Assembly (NCBI RefSeq): GCF_002994745.2
Contig: NC_037090.1
Span: forward strand, 18,588,001 to 18,652,000
Length of the DNA stretch: 64,000 nucleotides
Direction: 5' to 3'
Source: Rosa chinensis
Lineage: Eukaryota > Streptophyta > Magnoliopsida > Rosales > Rosaceae
Positions 1 to 10,980 of this stretch are shown here, in pieces; the first letter of the stretch is position 1, and each line of letters begins with the position of its first letter. Under the pieces are notes generated by a model. That model was not told the DNA's origin and searched no databases. It saw only the letters and a list, made by a program, of their open reading frames with translations. The position numbers and the translations under genes are program-made.

Positions 1-1888
1 ATAAAACATATGAAAGCAAATTAAGGTGTTCCTTGGGCATGCAAGAATTAAACTTAATTCCTTTCTCTAAATTCCTTGATTATACAATTTGTGGGGAGGA
101 GACGAAGACGAAGACCAAGCAGACTGCATCAGTCTCTACAGTCTTGGTCGTCTATGGAGGCACGACCAGCTTATACCAAAGGTCACGGAATTACCAAACC
201 CACCTTTAGATTTGAGCCAAGCTTTGTCCAAAAAAAGAATTTGCAGTTGGGTTTGGATACTAAACGACGACGTCAAAGTCGTTATTTGCAAAATATTAAA
301 CGACGACGACACACGGTACAGATCTTCTGTCCTTGGCCAACTGGCGCGTATGACGAACGCGTAGACTGAGTGGGCCCACATGATGGCAGTGTCCGATTCA
401 TCGTCACCTACACTATCCGAGGCGCACGGGAGGCGCGTATTGTCACTCTCTCATTTATCACATCTTTCAGACTAGACTACAGTAACTCAAAAATCAACAA
501 ATAAATTAAACCACACAAATATAAAGGGAGAAATTATTAAGAAATCTACAAATATCAGTAGCACTGAGATTCTAGATCTTGTAAATTTGGATTATTCTTC
601 TGATCCAGTCCTGCTAATTATAGAATAAATTAAAGCTTTTTAAATGGCTGATCATTTTTTTTTTTTTGAAACGTCATATGTCAAAGAATTTTAGTACCAC
701 CTTTGGTGGTTTGAATACATAAAATTGATTTCTGAAATCTCATGCATAAATCCAAAGGGTCTGTGATAAACTAGAATGTAGGTATGCACTTGGGATTTGA
801 AGAACAAATTACCAAATCAGAAAATGTCCCAATTCTATTTGAAAGTATGCAAAGTGTCATTTTGTTATTTAAATTAAAAAAAACGTACAATTTAACAAAA
901 GTTTGACAAGTTCTTTTTGCCCAACTAAGATAAATAAAGATAACTTAGTTTTTAGACCGATCGATTCTTTATAAGGATGTGGGACCTACACCCACTTCGA
1001 TTCCTTCATGTGTTAGTAAACGCGGTAATACTTTTACCCGAAATTATTCTGATTCCTTTATGTGTTAGTAAACGTAAGAATAAATTTACCCCATAATCAT
1101 TCCCTTCCATTCCAAGTAAGTAAACATACCCTACATGTAGACCGAAAATGTATATCAAGTGCAGAGTTCTGTCTGATTTAAGCTCATTTACCCTTCCAAA
1201 CCGTACTAGCACATATGTAAGCGCTCATTTACAAAAGTCTTGGCCTTCAGCAACAAATATAGGTCGAGATTCCATGTCCAGGACAACATTAATTTATCGG
1301 AAATAGACAAATAGTAAACAAATTAGACAACGAACTTTATTTCACAAGCTATGTGAATCAACTTGGATTAAACACGAGTGTAGGTCGATGTTGATTCATT
1401 TTAACACACTCACAAACAAAGTAAATTGAAACCGACCAAACACTGTTCATCACAGATATAAAATGACACGAGATAAACACTCCGATTATTATTAGCCTAA
1501 TTAACAAGTTGATTAACACATACAGTATGGTCAATTTTTATCATTAAAATTTGTACCGGCCATATTTATCAATGACGCCATACCACTCCACCATCCCCCA
1601 CCGATACGACTGCATCCGGTATTCTTTTGCCGTGGAATCGCAAATTTGCAACAAACCCTGATCGAAAAGTCCAAACCACGTGAATCACACCCCTCCCTTC
1701 TTCCCCACATTCCCTGTATAAATCCATGAGACACATCCCTGTTTCCTCTCAGTCTTCCAGACTTCACAGTGACGTGAGTAGCCAATCCGAATCTGTGCAC
1801 CAAGGCGCGTGCCGCACACTCTCCCACCCTCCAATATTAAAAACCATTAAAAGCTGACAGGTAGGTTTCCCGGTAAAACCACCCCACA
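1..1888. other. Intergenic region upstream of the IQM gene
   Basis: No coding region is supported here; the short open frames lack splice logic and family similarity. The stretch is AT-rich. Around 999-1093 a block beginning gattccttcatgtgttagta is repeated once with small changes, each copy ending in a ttaccc motif, which looks like the remnant of a repeat. CGACGA-rich sequence lies at about 250-310. The last 100 bases lead into the IQM promoter. Confidence 0.6.
999..1093. repeat. Degenerate direct repeat, about 45-bp unit, two copies
   Basis: Two imperfect copies (about 999-1041 and 1051-1093) share gattcct-tatgtgttagta followed by aacg and a ttaccc end. They lie within a non-coding, AT-rich stretch and may be what is left of a MITE. 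No family was recognised. Confidence 0.5.
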
Positions 1889-1898
1889 ATATTTATAC
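1889..1898 (+). promoter_or_regulatory. Probable TATA box of the IQM gene
   Basis: The sequence aatatttata lies about 130 bases before the start codon at 2027. It is followed by a CT-rich stretch typical of plant 5' leaders (about 1905-1985). Transcription would then begin near 1920-1930. This rests on motif and position only. Confidence 0.5.
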
Positions 1899-2026
1899 TT
1901 AGCAGCTCCTCAACTCTCTCGCACTCCCCCAACTCATCTTCTCCTCTCTTCTCTTCTCCACCGTGGACTTTCTCTCTTCAAAACCCAGAGACCATTTTGA
2001 GGCCTAGCAATTCTTCCTCATCACGA

Positions 2027-4736
2027 ATGGAGGTTCAGACCCAGAGCCTCTCGGGTTTCGACCATCTCCAGTCGAAGCCATTCTCCTACTCCCCCAACGG
2101 CGTCCTCGATTCCCGCGACTTTCCCAGCTCCGAAATGTCTCCCAAATGCGAGGCCGCGAGTCCCAAGGCGAGTGAGGTGGACGCGCCGGGGGGAGAGCGG
2201 TCCAAGAAAGCGGCGGTGAAGCTGCAGAAGGTGTACAGGAGTTACCGGACCCGGCGCAGGTTGGCTGACTCCGCCGTCGTGGCTGAAGAGCTCTGGTCAG
2301 TGCTTCTTGAATCATGGTTTTAGCCAATTTTTGATCTTTGGATTTAATTTTATTTACTGAGAAGTGAGGGGTTTTTACTACAGGTGGCAAGCGATAGACT
2401 ATGCGAGACTGAACCACAGTACCATTTCTTTCTTTAATTTCTTGAAGCCCGAATCTGCGGCTTCACGCTGGAAACGTTATAGCTTGAATGCTTCTAAGGT
2501 CTGGTTTTCTCTCTTGGTCTATTTGATAAAGAACTAATTTTTAATTTCTGGGTTAAATTTTGGATATTTTGCTCGTAAATATCTGAAAAGACTGTTTGGG
2601 GTTAAATTATGAGGTAAAAGTTTTGGTCTTTTTGGCAGGTGGGCAAGGGATTGTCTAAAGACGCCAAAGCCCAGAAACTGGCTTTTCAGCACTGGATTGA
2701 AGCTGTAATTATTTTGTCTATTTGTTTCATTTTTATTTTCAGTATCATTTGGTTTTTTTATGTATTTTTCTGAATGAGATTTTGGGTTTTGTAGATTGAT
2801 CCAAGGCACAGGTATGGGCATAGCTTGCATGTGTATTATGAAGAATGGTGTAAAGCAGATGCTGGCCAGCCATTTTTTTACTGGTAAGCAAAAATTACCA
2901 TTTCTTTTTTGTTTCTGTCTGTGAGCTAAAGCCAAAGCCCTTGAAGTTGCTTTTGAAAATTATAGGCTATATATAGGCCCTTCTTAATTATTTATTTTGG
3001 AAGAAGAAGCTTTCACTTCATGCATAATATCCTTTAGCTGAAGATTTAAAGCACTGAATGAACAAAAAAGTTAAAGACTTCAAATACATATATAAAGGAA
3101 GAAAGTAGCTTATCTTTTTCTTGGATTGTTAATAGTGGCTTGTCATTTAGTCATAGAACTTTAAAGAAGGAAAAGAAATAGGTCAAGGCAATTGCTGAAT
3201 GTTCCTTCCTTTATTTGCAGGTTGGATATAGGAGATGGCAAAGAGCTTGATCTCAAGAAGTGCCCAAGATCAGAGCTTCGACAGCAATGCATTAGATATC
3301 TTGGACCTGTAGGTGCTTCTGTGATCAGTTCATTATAGTTTTTGATTATTGAGTTTTCTATGCAATGCATTTGTTTTCTTTCATGACTTCAAAATTTTAC
3401 CCCATTTATGCTTATCCTGCTATGCATGTTTTTCTTTTTTTATTTCTTTATTTGAATTTCCTTTTGTCTGCTTGTGTCTGTGGTTGTTGAGTTTAGCACG
3501 AGAGAATACATTACGAGTACGTTGTTGCTGATGGGCAAATTATTCACTCACAAACTGGAGAGCTACTTGATACAAATGAGGGATCGAAAGCTAAGTGGAT
3601 CTTTGTTATGAGCACCACTAAGAAACTCTATGCTGGTGAAGTAAGAGTTACATTAGGAATATTTCCTTTTTTTATGATCATGTTTAAACAAGTCCTTAGT
3701 TTCTTCCAAAACAACTGATACATATTTTATTATTTCCAGAAAAAGAAAGGAGTTTTCCATCATTCTAGCTTCTTGGCTGGAGGAGCAACAATAGCTGCCG
3801 GAAGGCTAGCAGCAACGCATGGAATTCTGAAGGTACAGTATTTCAGCAGCTATCTTCCATCTCTATACAAACAGAAGAAAGTTACCATGCACAAGTAATA
3901 TTTTGGTCTATAGTATCTGATCCTTGTGGCATTGTATTTGCAGTCCATTTCTGCATATAGTGGACACTATCGACCAACTGATGACCGTCTTGATAGCTTC
4001 TTATCCTTTCTCAAGGAAAATGGTGTGAACCTTGATGAAGTTGAGGTAATTGTGAAAATGAGTTGTTCTAAAACGCTGTTCTGCTAATTTTTTTAACCTG
4101 GGTGAATATGGAGAATGTTGTTTTATTTTTCAGACTCATTAACCTGCATTTGGCTGATGGTATCTTTCAACTTTCTTTTACAAGATACGCAAGGCAAATG
4201 AAGATTCAGATAAGTATGATGATGGCAAGTCTATTAAAAGGGGGACTACATTTGAATTTCCAACCAACTCTGAAGCTCCTAGTGAACCTGAGATACCAGA
4301 AGAAGTTGAGAAAACCGAAGTCTTAGAATCCACTGAAGTGCCCAAGACAGACACCAAAACTAATTACCAAAGGACTTTATCTGGCGGTCTTCAGAGTCCA
4401 AGAGCTGAAGTGCCTCAGAACAAGATACTGCAGAGGATCAACTCCAAGAAGCAAGCCAAATCATACCAACTTGGGCATCAACTCTCCCTCAAGTGGTCAA
4501 CGGGAGCTGGACCAAGAATTGGTTGTGTTGCTGATTATCCAGTAGAACTGAGAACGCAGGCCTTGGAGTTCGTCAATCTATCTCCACGAACACCCCAAAC
4601 ACCATCCTATAGGAGGTTTGCTGGTCTTGCATCACCTACATCTACATCTGGTCTCGCACCTACATCTGGTCCCGCATCGCCTACATCCATTTCCACCTCA
4701 GATATCAACCATGGTGATTTGACCTCTGGTGATTGA
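2027..4736 (+). CDS. IQM: IQ domain-containing protein of the IQM family
   Basis: Calmodulin-binding protein of the plant IQM family; members act in Ca2+/calmodulin signalling, and some bind catalase or affect stomata and hormone responses (family knowledge). Nine exons fit: 2027-2295, 2384-2498, 2639-2704, 2795-2883, 3221-3308, 3497-3640, 3740-3832, 3944-4045 and 4185-4736. They give 505 aa, close to the usual IQM length. An IQ-like motif ([14 protein letters not shown]) lies at about residues 67-80. The conserved IQM core follows, with blocks such as [44 protein letters not shown] and [11 protein letters not shown]. The tail is rich in Ser, Pro and Thr with an [12 protein letters not shown] block. 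The start is the first ATG in frame; a longer upstream frame opens only with TTG. Convergent with the AHP gene. Very sure of family; the exact member is not assigned. Confidence 0.95.
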
Positions 4737-5785
4737 ACATATCATCACTAGTTTTATGCACTTTGCCTAATGGATGTTTTAGCGAATGTAGAATAATTAA
4801 ATCTCATCAGTTTACTGTCAACTTTTAGAATGGTATTTGCGTTATGTTAGTTACATCTTTTCGTCAATATCATGTTTCACGGTCACTGGTACTGGTTCTG
4901 GTTCTGTTTTGCCCACTATGGTGAAAAGTCAGCCTTGGTGAAGTATGACACCTGTGGGCTTCACAAATGTCAGCATCGACGGCAGTTATTAAGATGTCAC
5001 GGGTGTATGCATTCTTGTGTGACATCTCATTCCTAGTTGGGAATGTGAAACAAAAGCGACTAAAAAACCTATTCATAAAATTTTGCTGATTGCATGTTAA
5101 ACATAATGCTCTGCAAAGACGTCCACAGCGCAATCAGTAAATGTTGTGGAAATGATTTATTTGGTTAACCCAGATGTGTCTTTAATTGTGAAATGGTAAC
5201 TAGTGCTCTAATGCTTCATCCTGCTCTCCTTGCATCGACGAAACCGTATCTGGAGCAGGAATTATTGGACTCAGGTATTTGGTGTAAATAGATGGATACT
5301 CTCAAACCATTAGAGCTACAAACCTCCATCACCAACAAGTCAATATTTAACAAGAGCAACTAAATCATTCAGTCAGATAACTCAGATTCCAGAAGAACTT
5401 TTAAAAACATGAAATTGGTTTGGTAGTATCACTTGGCCCATTTTAAGAAAGTAAACAAAGAAAAAAGGAAAAAGGAAGCAAATGTCTCGCATGCATGTCT
5501 TTAGAAATTATGCAACCAGCGATCCTGTGAGAGTCGAGACCAATGAATGATTAGATAATTAGATATGTAAAATGAGATGGATAATCTCATAAAGATGGAG
5601 TTGGATAATTAGAAATTAGAAATTATATGTGCCTCATAAAGGAGATAAATAATTAGATATGTAAAAATGTAGTCACATCTCATATGAGATCTTTGCTGAA
5701 TACATTTAGTCTAATCTAGAAAGAACTCTCACCATTCAGAACAATAGAAAACTTCATCTGGAAAATTGAATACTGGATACAGTTT
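4737..5785. other. Convergent 3' intergenic region between the IQM and AHP genes
   Basis: This holds the 3' flanks of two genes meeting tail to tail. It contains no supported gene. A short AT-rich motif (ataattagatatgtaaaa) occurs twice, near 5556 and 5649, each copy close to a ctcat-rich block. Confidence 0.6.
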
Positions 5786-8700
5786 TCATATATCTTTTGT
5801 ATATGAAGGCCCTGCTGCACAATTTCCATCATGTAATAGTGGTTTGGATTCAATATCATACATCTTGTTCTCCAGCTGCACCACCCAAAAGTTCAAGAAC
5901 AAGTCATTAATGCCTTATAGTGTATGTATCTCAAGCAAGAACACCCAACAGAATGCAAGCATTTTATAATTCTGCTTAGCTAAACTTCGAGAGAAATTGC
6001 TACAAGATTAAGGAAATAAATCAATCTTTTCATGCCATTTAGTAAAGTATAATGTATTACCTGAATAATGGTCTGCAATTTGTACTGTATTCTCAGGTAC
6101 TCATGTGTGACTTTCTTCAAGGCCTCCAAGGACCTGTAAGGATACATACCAATCTATTGAAGTAGCACTTATTGTTCATATATGAAAAGGAGAGCACGAA
6201 AGTAGAAGAAACATAAATTAAGAAAATTTAATCCATATTACAAAGGCAGAGAATGAGAAATGCTCATTTCGAGTTCTCACATTTCCTTGTCCTTTTCATC
6301 AACAGCTTTAACAAGGTCAACAGTAGCAAGACGCATTTGATATGCTCCAATGCTGGAGAACCAAATAGAGAAAAATTGAGTAATACTCCTAGAGTTACAT
6401 AATGCGCTCAAATTTCTAACATTTGTACGATATAAAATGGGAAATGGGGTTTAATGTTTAATCTGATATCAGCTCAAAGAACACTAGAGAATCTAGCAAT
6501 ATCGGGATTTCGTGTAAGAAAATAAAGGATCATAACTTACCTTGAGCTACTTCCTTTTAAAAGATGAATACTTGTATCTAACTTGTCAAATTCAACTTGT
6601 TCTTCACATCTGCAAGAAGTTGACAACTGAAATAATGAGCAAAGTTCAAGTTGGATAGGGGATAGAGTTCTGCACAAATGGATAACCATATGAAAAAAAT
6701 AGCATCTGGAGGTTGAGAGATTACAGAAACTTATTCAAATTAGTTATACTTGTCTCTGCGCCATCACAGAAATCGTTGAGGATTTGGGAAACAAAATTAG
6801 GATTGTCTGAAGTTTTCAACTCTTGCACTTGAGCAAACTGCTGTTCAACTAAGATACCCTGCATATAGAATTTGAGAAGTCCCTTAAAGGCTATGTGATT
6901 TTTAGTATCTCAGTAGAACCTACACATGCTCTTTCCTATATATCTAATCTAAATAATCTGTATTGTACTGGTGAACATCAAAACTGAATACTACTGCAGT
7001 AGAGGATCGTGTAGCTATGTATATAAAAATTTACACAACTAATTTATTTCGTTAATGTTAAACCAGTGGAATAAAAATCGAGACCTACCAAGCCGTCATG
7101 TGCAGCCTCATTGTTCATATGGAGACATAATATATCATAATATTATTTAATTCAAAATAGCCCAAAAAATTTAAGTCATCACTGTGGGGAAAATTCTACG
7201 GTATCTACCTATATGTCATACACACATTTATATATATGACGATAAATTACAACAAATTTGTTGTCACTATGGTAACGTACGTGAGTCATTTTTTTTTGTG
7301 TAGTCTTAGTTCTATTTGAGGTAATTACTTCATTTAGAATATTGTTACAAGTTTGAGAACAATTTGTTGTTGATGTTGGAATTTTGGTTCAATTATATGT
7401 ATAGAGTGTAAAATAAATGTGGTAACTTTGTTGTCAATGAAGTGATTTTAGTTCAATTAGATTGTAATTTTAGTTCAATTAAATGTAAAATAAATGTACA
7501 ACAAATATCACAGTACCATTGACAGATGTGAAGACATAAACAAAGATATACTATAAACGATAACTTATGCACTAATTCGAGATTCATAAACTTAATCTCT
7601 CATGTGAGAAATTATTTCAGTAAGTAACAAAATTATAGATTATAGATAGGGAACTCTACTACCGACCTACCTAATTTTATTGTAGAAAGGATAAATGATT
7701 GAACCATGCAAACTAAGAAAACCTTTTTGTCGATAAAGAAAGAGGTTACTCGATCTATTTTCCTATCGCTCATCATATATATAATAACCCAAGGACCTAT
7801 TTCAAATGCCTATCCCATTTTTGCACAGGAGAGTTATGAAAATCCACGAGAAGCGACGGCTGTGTACTTCCGGATACTGTATTTGAAGCAGTTGTTCGAA
7901 TTTCTTACGATCTGCAAGTGAAACAAGTTCATGCTAATGGTAAAAAGGCGCTTTGAATGTGGGGGCTGTTCTTATTTTACCCGAGGTATTTGAACTAGCC
8001 TCATTCTTCTTTAGTTGGGGGAAGAATTCGTACGAATCAGATTTTTGAGGAACATATCGAGAGAGAATTGGTTAGACAATGTGTGGTTGGTAAACAAGGA
8101 TAAGTTTTTTAGCAAGGTATGGAATGTATCATCAAATATTCAATATGATTCCACAAGATCTAGTTTTGTTCAGGTAACGGATTCTAGCCAATTGAAAGGA
8201 TCCTCTGATCAATCCAGAAATCGTTTTGATTCCATTAGTAATGAGGATTCAGAATATCAGACATTGATTAGTCAAAGAGAGATTCAACAACTAAAAGAAA
8301 GATTAATTATTTGGATCATTATTTTCTTCAAACGGAACGAACAGAGATAGAATCAGACCGATTCCCTAAATGCCTCTCTAGATATTCCTCAATGTCCCAG
8401 CTATTCATGAAATGTGAGAAGCAGATGAATAAGCATTTGCTTTACGAAGAAATTGAAGAATTTCTTGGGAATCCTACAAGATTCCTTTGTTCTTTTTTCT
8501 TTGACAGATGGTCAGAACTTCATTTGGGTCCGAATCCTACTGAGAGGTCCACTAGGGATTAGAAATTGTTAAAGAAAGAACAAGATGTTTCTTTTGTCCC
8601 TTCCAGGCGATGGGAAAAAAAGAAGAAGTTAATATATTCAGGATGTTTCATAGACAAAATACTGTCTCAATTCATCATATTTCATTAGATCCAAGATGTC

Positions 8701-9269
8701 TCAATTGGCACGTTAAATCATAAACAAAGATATCTTTAAATGATGAGACATACTATATATCATCAATAATTTATTTCTTCAATCTAAACTCACAAACTTA
8801 TATATTACGTTATACAATCTCATTTTACACGTGGAGACATAATCAGAGACATCTATAAATGACTGAGATTTCATACGAATGATAATCAATTCATTCAAAT
8901 CTCCACCCAAAAGCTTAAATCGTCAATATGATCTCATCATCCACGTAGAAACATAAACAAAAATGTTTATAAATGATAATCAATAATGATAAGTTAAATT
9001 TTTAGATGATGTTGGAGATTTTCAAATTATGAGTTTTTGAAACCAGAGCTCTCATGATCATATTAGATAACCAAAAATATATCATGCCTGACAACTGAAA
9101 AGTTGACAGAGCTTAAGCAGCTTAATATATATCAAGATTCAAGATAACAACTCAAATAAATGGCATGGTCTGGTCAATTACACAGATAAGAATAAGAAGG
9201 GTTGTTTACCTCGTTCACCATGGATTCGATTAGGTGCTGGAGCTGCTGCTTAAGTCCAGGTAAAGCCAT
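5786..9269 (-). CDS. Histidine-containing phosphotransfer protein (AHP type)
   Basis: Phosphorelay carrier that passes phosphate from cytokinin-receptor histidine kinases to response regulators, moving between cytosol and nucleus (family knowledge). Six exons on the minus strand: 9269-9210, 6858-6725, 6609-6541, 6352-6281, 6133-6061 and 5875-5786. They give 165 aa; the family is usually about 130-160 aa. The HPt site is present: His80 in the block [13 protein letters not shown], so this looks like a working carrier, unlike pseudo-HPt proteins (AHP6 type) that lack the His. Before it come [15 protein letters not shown] and [12 protein letters not shown], typical of the first HPt helices. The start [20 protein letters not shown] is the first ATG and closes in phase. 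Intron 1 is 2.35 kb and holds inserted chloroplast DNA. The last exon (LENKMYD...SYTKDI) is a tail I cannot match to a named AHP. Confidence 0.9.
7090..7690. repeat. Left flank of the plastid insertion, AT-rich repeat-like
   Basis: This lies inside AHP intron 1. Motifs of the type gagacataa and acataaacaaagatat recur here (near 7120 and 7537) and again to the right of the plastid insertion (near 8720, 8835 and 8950). The plastid DNA thus sits inside a region with a repeated motif. No element family was recognised. Confidence 0.4.
7705..8000 (+). pseudogene. petA: Chloroplast petA (cytochrome f) fragment in nuclear DNA
   Basis: The 5' end of plastid petA, opposite in direction to the host AHP gene and lying in its first intron. 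The start [18 protein letters not shown] and the block [19 protein letters not shown] match the cytochrome f signal peptide and mature N-terminus, including the YPIFAQ maturation site. After EAT about 75 bases are missing, including the CxxCH haem motif. Sequence then resumes at [11 protein letters not shown] in another frame and reaches [11 protein letters not shown] after a further frame loss. It cannot make a working cytochrome f. It is nuclear plastid DNA (NUPT), aged by substitutions and deletions. Confidence 0.88.
8018..8700 (+). pseudogene. ycf2: Chloroplast ycf2 fragment in nuclear DNA
   Basis: An internal piece of plastid ycf2, directly after the petA fragment and in the same direction. 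Blocks such as [62 protein letters not shown] and [11 protein letters not shown] are the ycf2 pattern. The reading frame breaks near 8330 and is stopped again near 8560; similarity continues at DNA level to about 8700. It covers only a small part of the very long Ycf2 protein and is certainly non-functional here. In plastid genomes petA lies in the large single copy and ycf2 in the inverted repeat, so joining them needed rearrangement or fusion of separate fragments. Confidence 0.88.
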
Positions 9270-10520
9270 TGTTAATTATCTCAACTAATCTGACAATTGC
9301 AGAGAAGGAAACCAAAATCAAATCCTATAAATTCTATAGATGGAGAAAGGGGCTGTCCAAGAAGACGACCATTAACTTGTTACTTTGTTAAGCATTTCTT
9401 ACTTTGTCAAGTCCGAGGCAATTCTACTGCCACATATTAATCACCGGGTTGGCTGAGGTTAATAGTGTCAGTGAGTGACAGTACTGTGGTATTGATTGAA
9501 CCTAATAAATACAGAAAATGAAAAACTTTTTCCTAATTTTATGGTTATTAATTTGGTTGGGTACATTGGATTTAATTAAACTAAATCTATTTTTGTATTT
9601 TTAGTTCTTTTTCTCATGATTAAGTCACTTTCTTAATAAAGCGTAGTACACTTAATCTCAATGATAAGTAAGAAAAATTATTAAGAACAGATCGTGAATT
9701 ATTCAGTGTTTTTTAATTTCATTATTATGATGATAATTACAATGACTGACATTATTAATTTCATTTTTTTTTTTGAAAGAATGAGAGAATTTTCGTTTAG
9801 TCAATTGAAAAACATACATTGAGGGGAACATAAGATCTATCCCAAAGCAGTTACAGATACCATAAGTCAAATGAGCAAACCATACTAATTGCCTCTTTCC
9901 ACATGCTACTAATAATAGATAATCCCGAGAGTCTTGATAACACCTTATAGATACAAACCAAAAGATAACTTCCTTTGTTTACTGCATTCCAGAAGTTACG
10001 TGATTCATAATATGGAATAAATTTAACACATCTTTTTCTCAAATAATGTGACACTTATTAGTTATGGTGTATTATTTTCACAATCGATCACAATGTTGCG
10101 ACGTCACACCAAATACGTAATTCACAATATGAAATGAGAAATTTAACACATCTAAAAGGACCTAATATAATTTCTCAAATAAGGTAACACTCGTTACTTC
10201 ATGATATATTATTTTTCGAATCACAATTGTTTTGGCTCTACTTTTAGGCTCAAACAACAATAAACACGAATTCCGAATCACAATATGATTTCTCAAACTA
10301 GAAAAGGAGTTGAGATTTACATTTGGGCTTTGACCAGAGTTGGGCTATTGAATCCCCAAATGACTGTTTACCAAAATTGACCAAAGGAGGAAATTTGAGA
10401 AAGGTGGTTAAACAAGGACAAAAGTACACGGCAGGCAGAACAGTGATAAAGTACCAAGTGGTAACAGCTGTAACCCTGCTTTCACTTCAGTTGTCAAAGT
10501 AACTCCCTGTCCCACCCTTT
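9270..10520. other. Divergent intergenic region between AHP and bZIP genes
   Basis: This non-coding AT-rich stretch would hold the AHP promoter at its left and the distal bZIP promoter at its right. It also holds the degenerate repeat at 9997-10228. No gene is supported. Confidence 0.6.
9997..10228. repeat. Degenerate direct repeat, about 110-bp unit, two copies
   Basis: Copy one (about 9997-10086) and copy two (about 10116-10228) share, in order, tacgt-attca-aatatg, aaatttaacacatct, ttctcaaataa-gt-acact and a tattattttt end followed by cacaat. Copy two has an extra insertion after the second block. They are probably remnants of a mobile element or an old tandem duplication. Confidence 0.5.
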
Positions 10521-10573
10521 TTTCACCCCCACAGTAAAAAAAAAAAAAAAACACTCACCTCCCCCGCTCCACT

Positions 10574-10735
10574 GCCCTCCACGTATCCACCCAGGCACAC
10601 CACCCGAAGCCCAATGTAATCCCAGATCCACCTGGTCACCCCCGTACCTCGCCACGTGTCCTCCGCCTCACCTCCCCTCGCACGCGCGAACCCCCTCGCA
10701 CGCTCGCAACAGGCTAAAGCGAAACGTGGCGAGCG
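10574..10735. promoter_or_regulatory. ACGT-core cluster in the bZIP gene promoter
   Basis: A GC-rich block about 250-400 bases before the bZIP start codon. It holds a G-box/ABRE-like ccacgtgtc (10652-10660) and two more ACGT cores (ccacgta near 10578, aacgtgg near 10724). Plant bZIP factors bind ACGT cores, so self or cross regulation is possible. That is inference from motifs only. A CT-repeat leader lies at about 10945-10970, just before the ATG. Confidence 0.45.
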
Positions 10736-10980
10736 GAGATATAGGGGTTCGATTCCGCGAAGGCGCCGTGGCCTGAGGTGGCTTGACAAGTGGCACGCTC
10801 TCACATTCTGTGGGCTTTTGCCTGCGAGAGCCAGTAATAAACCCCTTCCTCTCTCTCCTCTCTGCTTCACTTAGCTTACCGCGTCCTGAAGAAACAGCAC
10901 ACAACAACTAATTCATAGACTCAAAACACTCTCTTATCTTCTTATTCTCTCTCTCTCTCTCTCGATCTCTTTTTGGTGAA

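Noticed and set aside
1997..2026. N-terminal extension of the IQM protein (about ten residues)
   Set aside because: The extended frame begins with TTG; the first ATG at 2027 fits the family start.
7706..8562. Three open frames that look like real proteins in the AHP intron
   Set aside because: They are pieces of plastid petA and ycf2 with deletions and frame breaks; annotated as pseudogenes.
10735..10765. tRNA-like B-box (ggggttcgattcc) upstream of the bZIP gene
   Set aside because: The flanking bases do not form a T-stem (only three of five pairs) and no A-box or acceptor stem is present at tRNA spacing.
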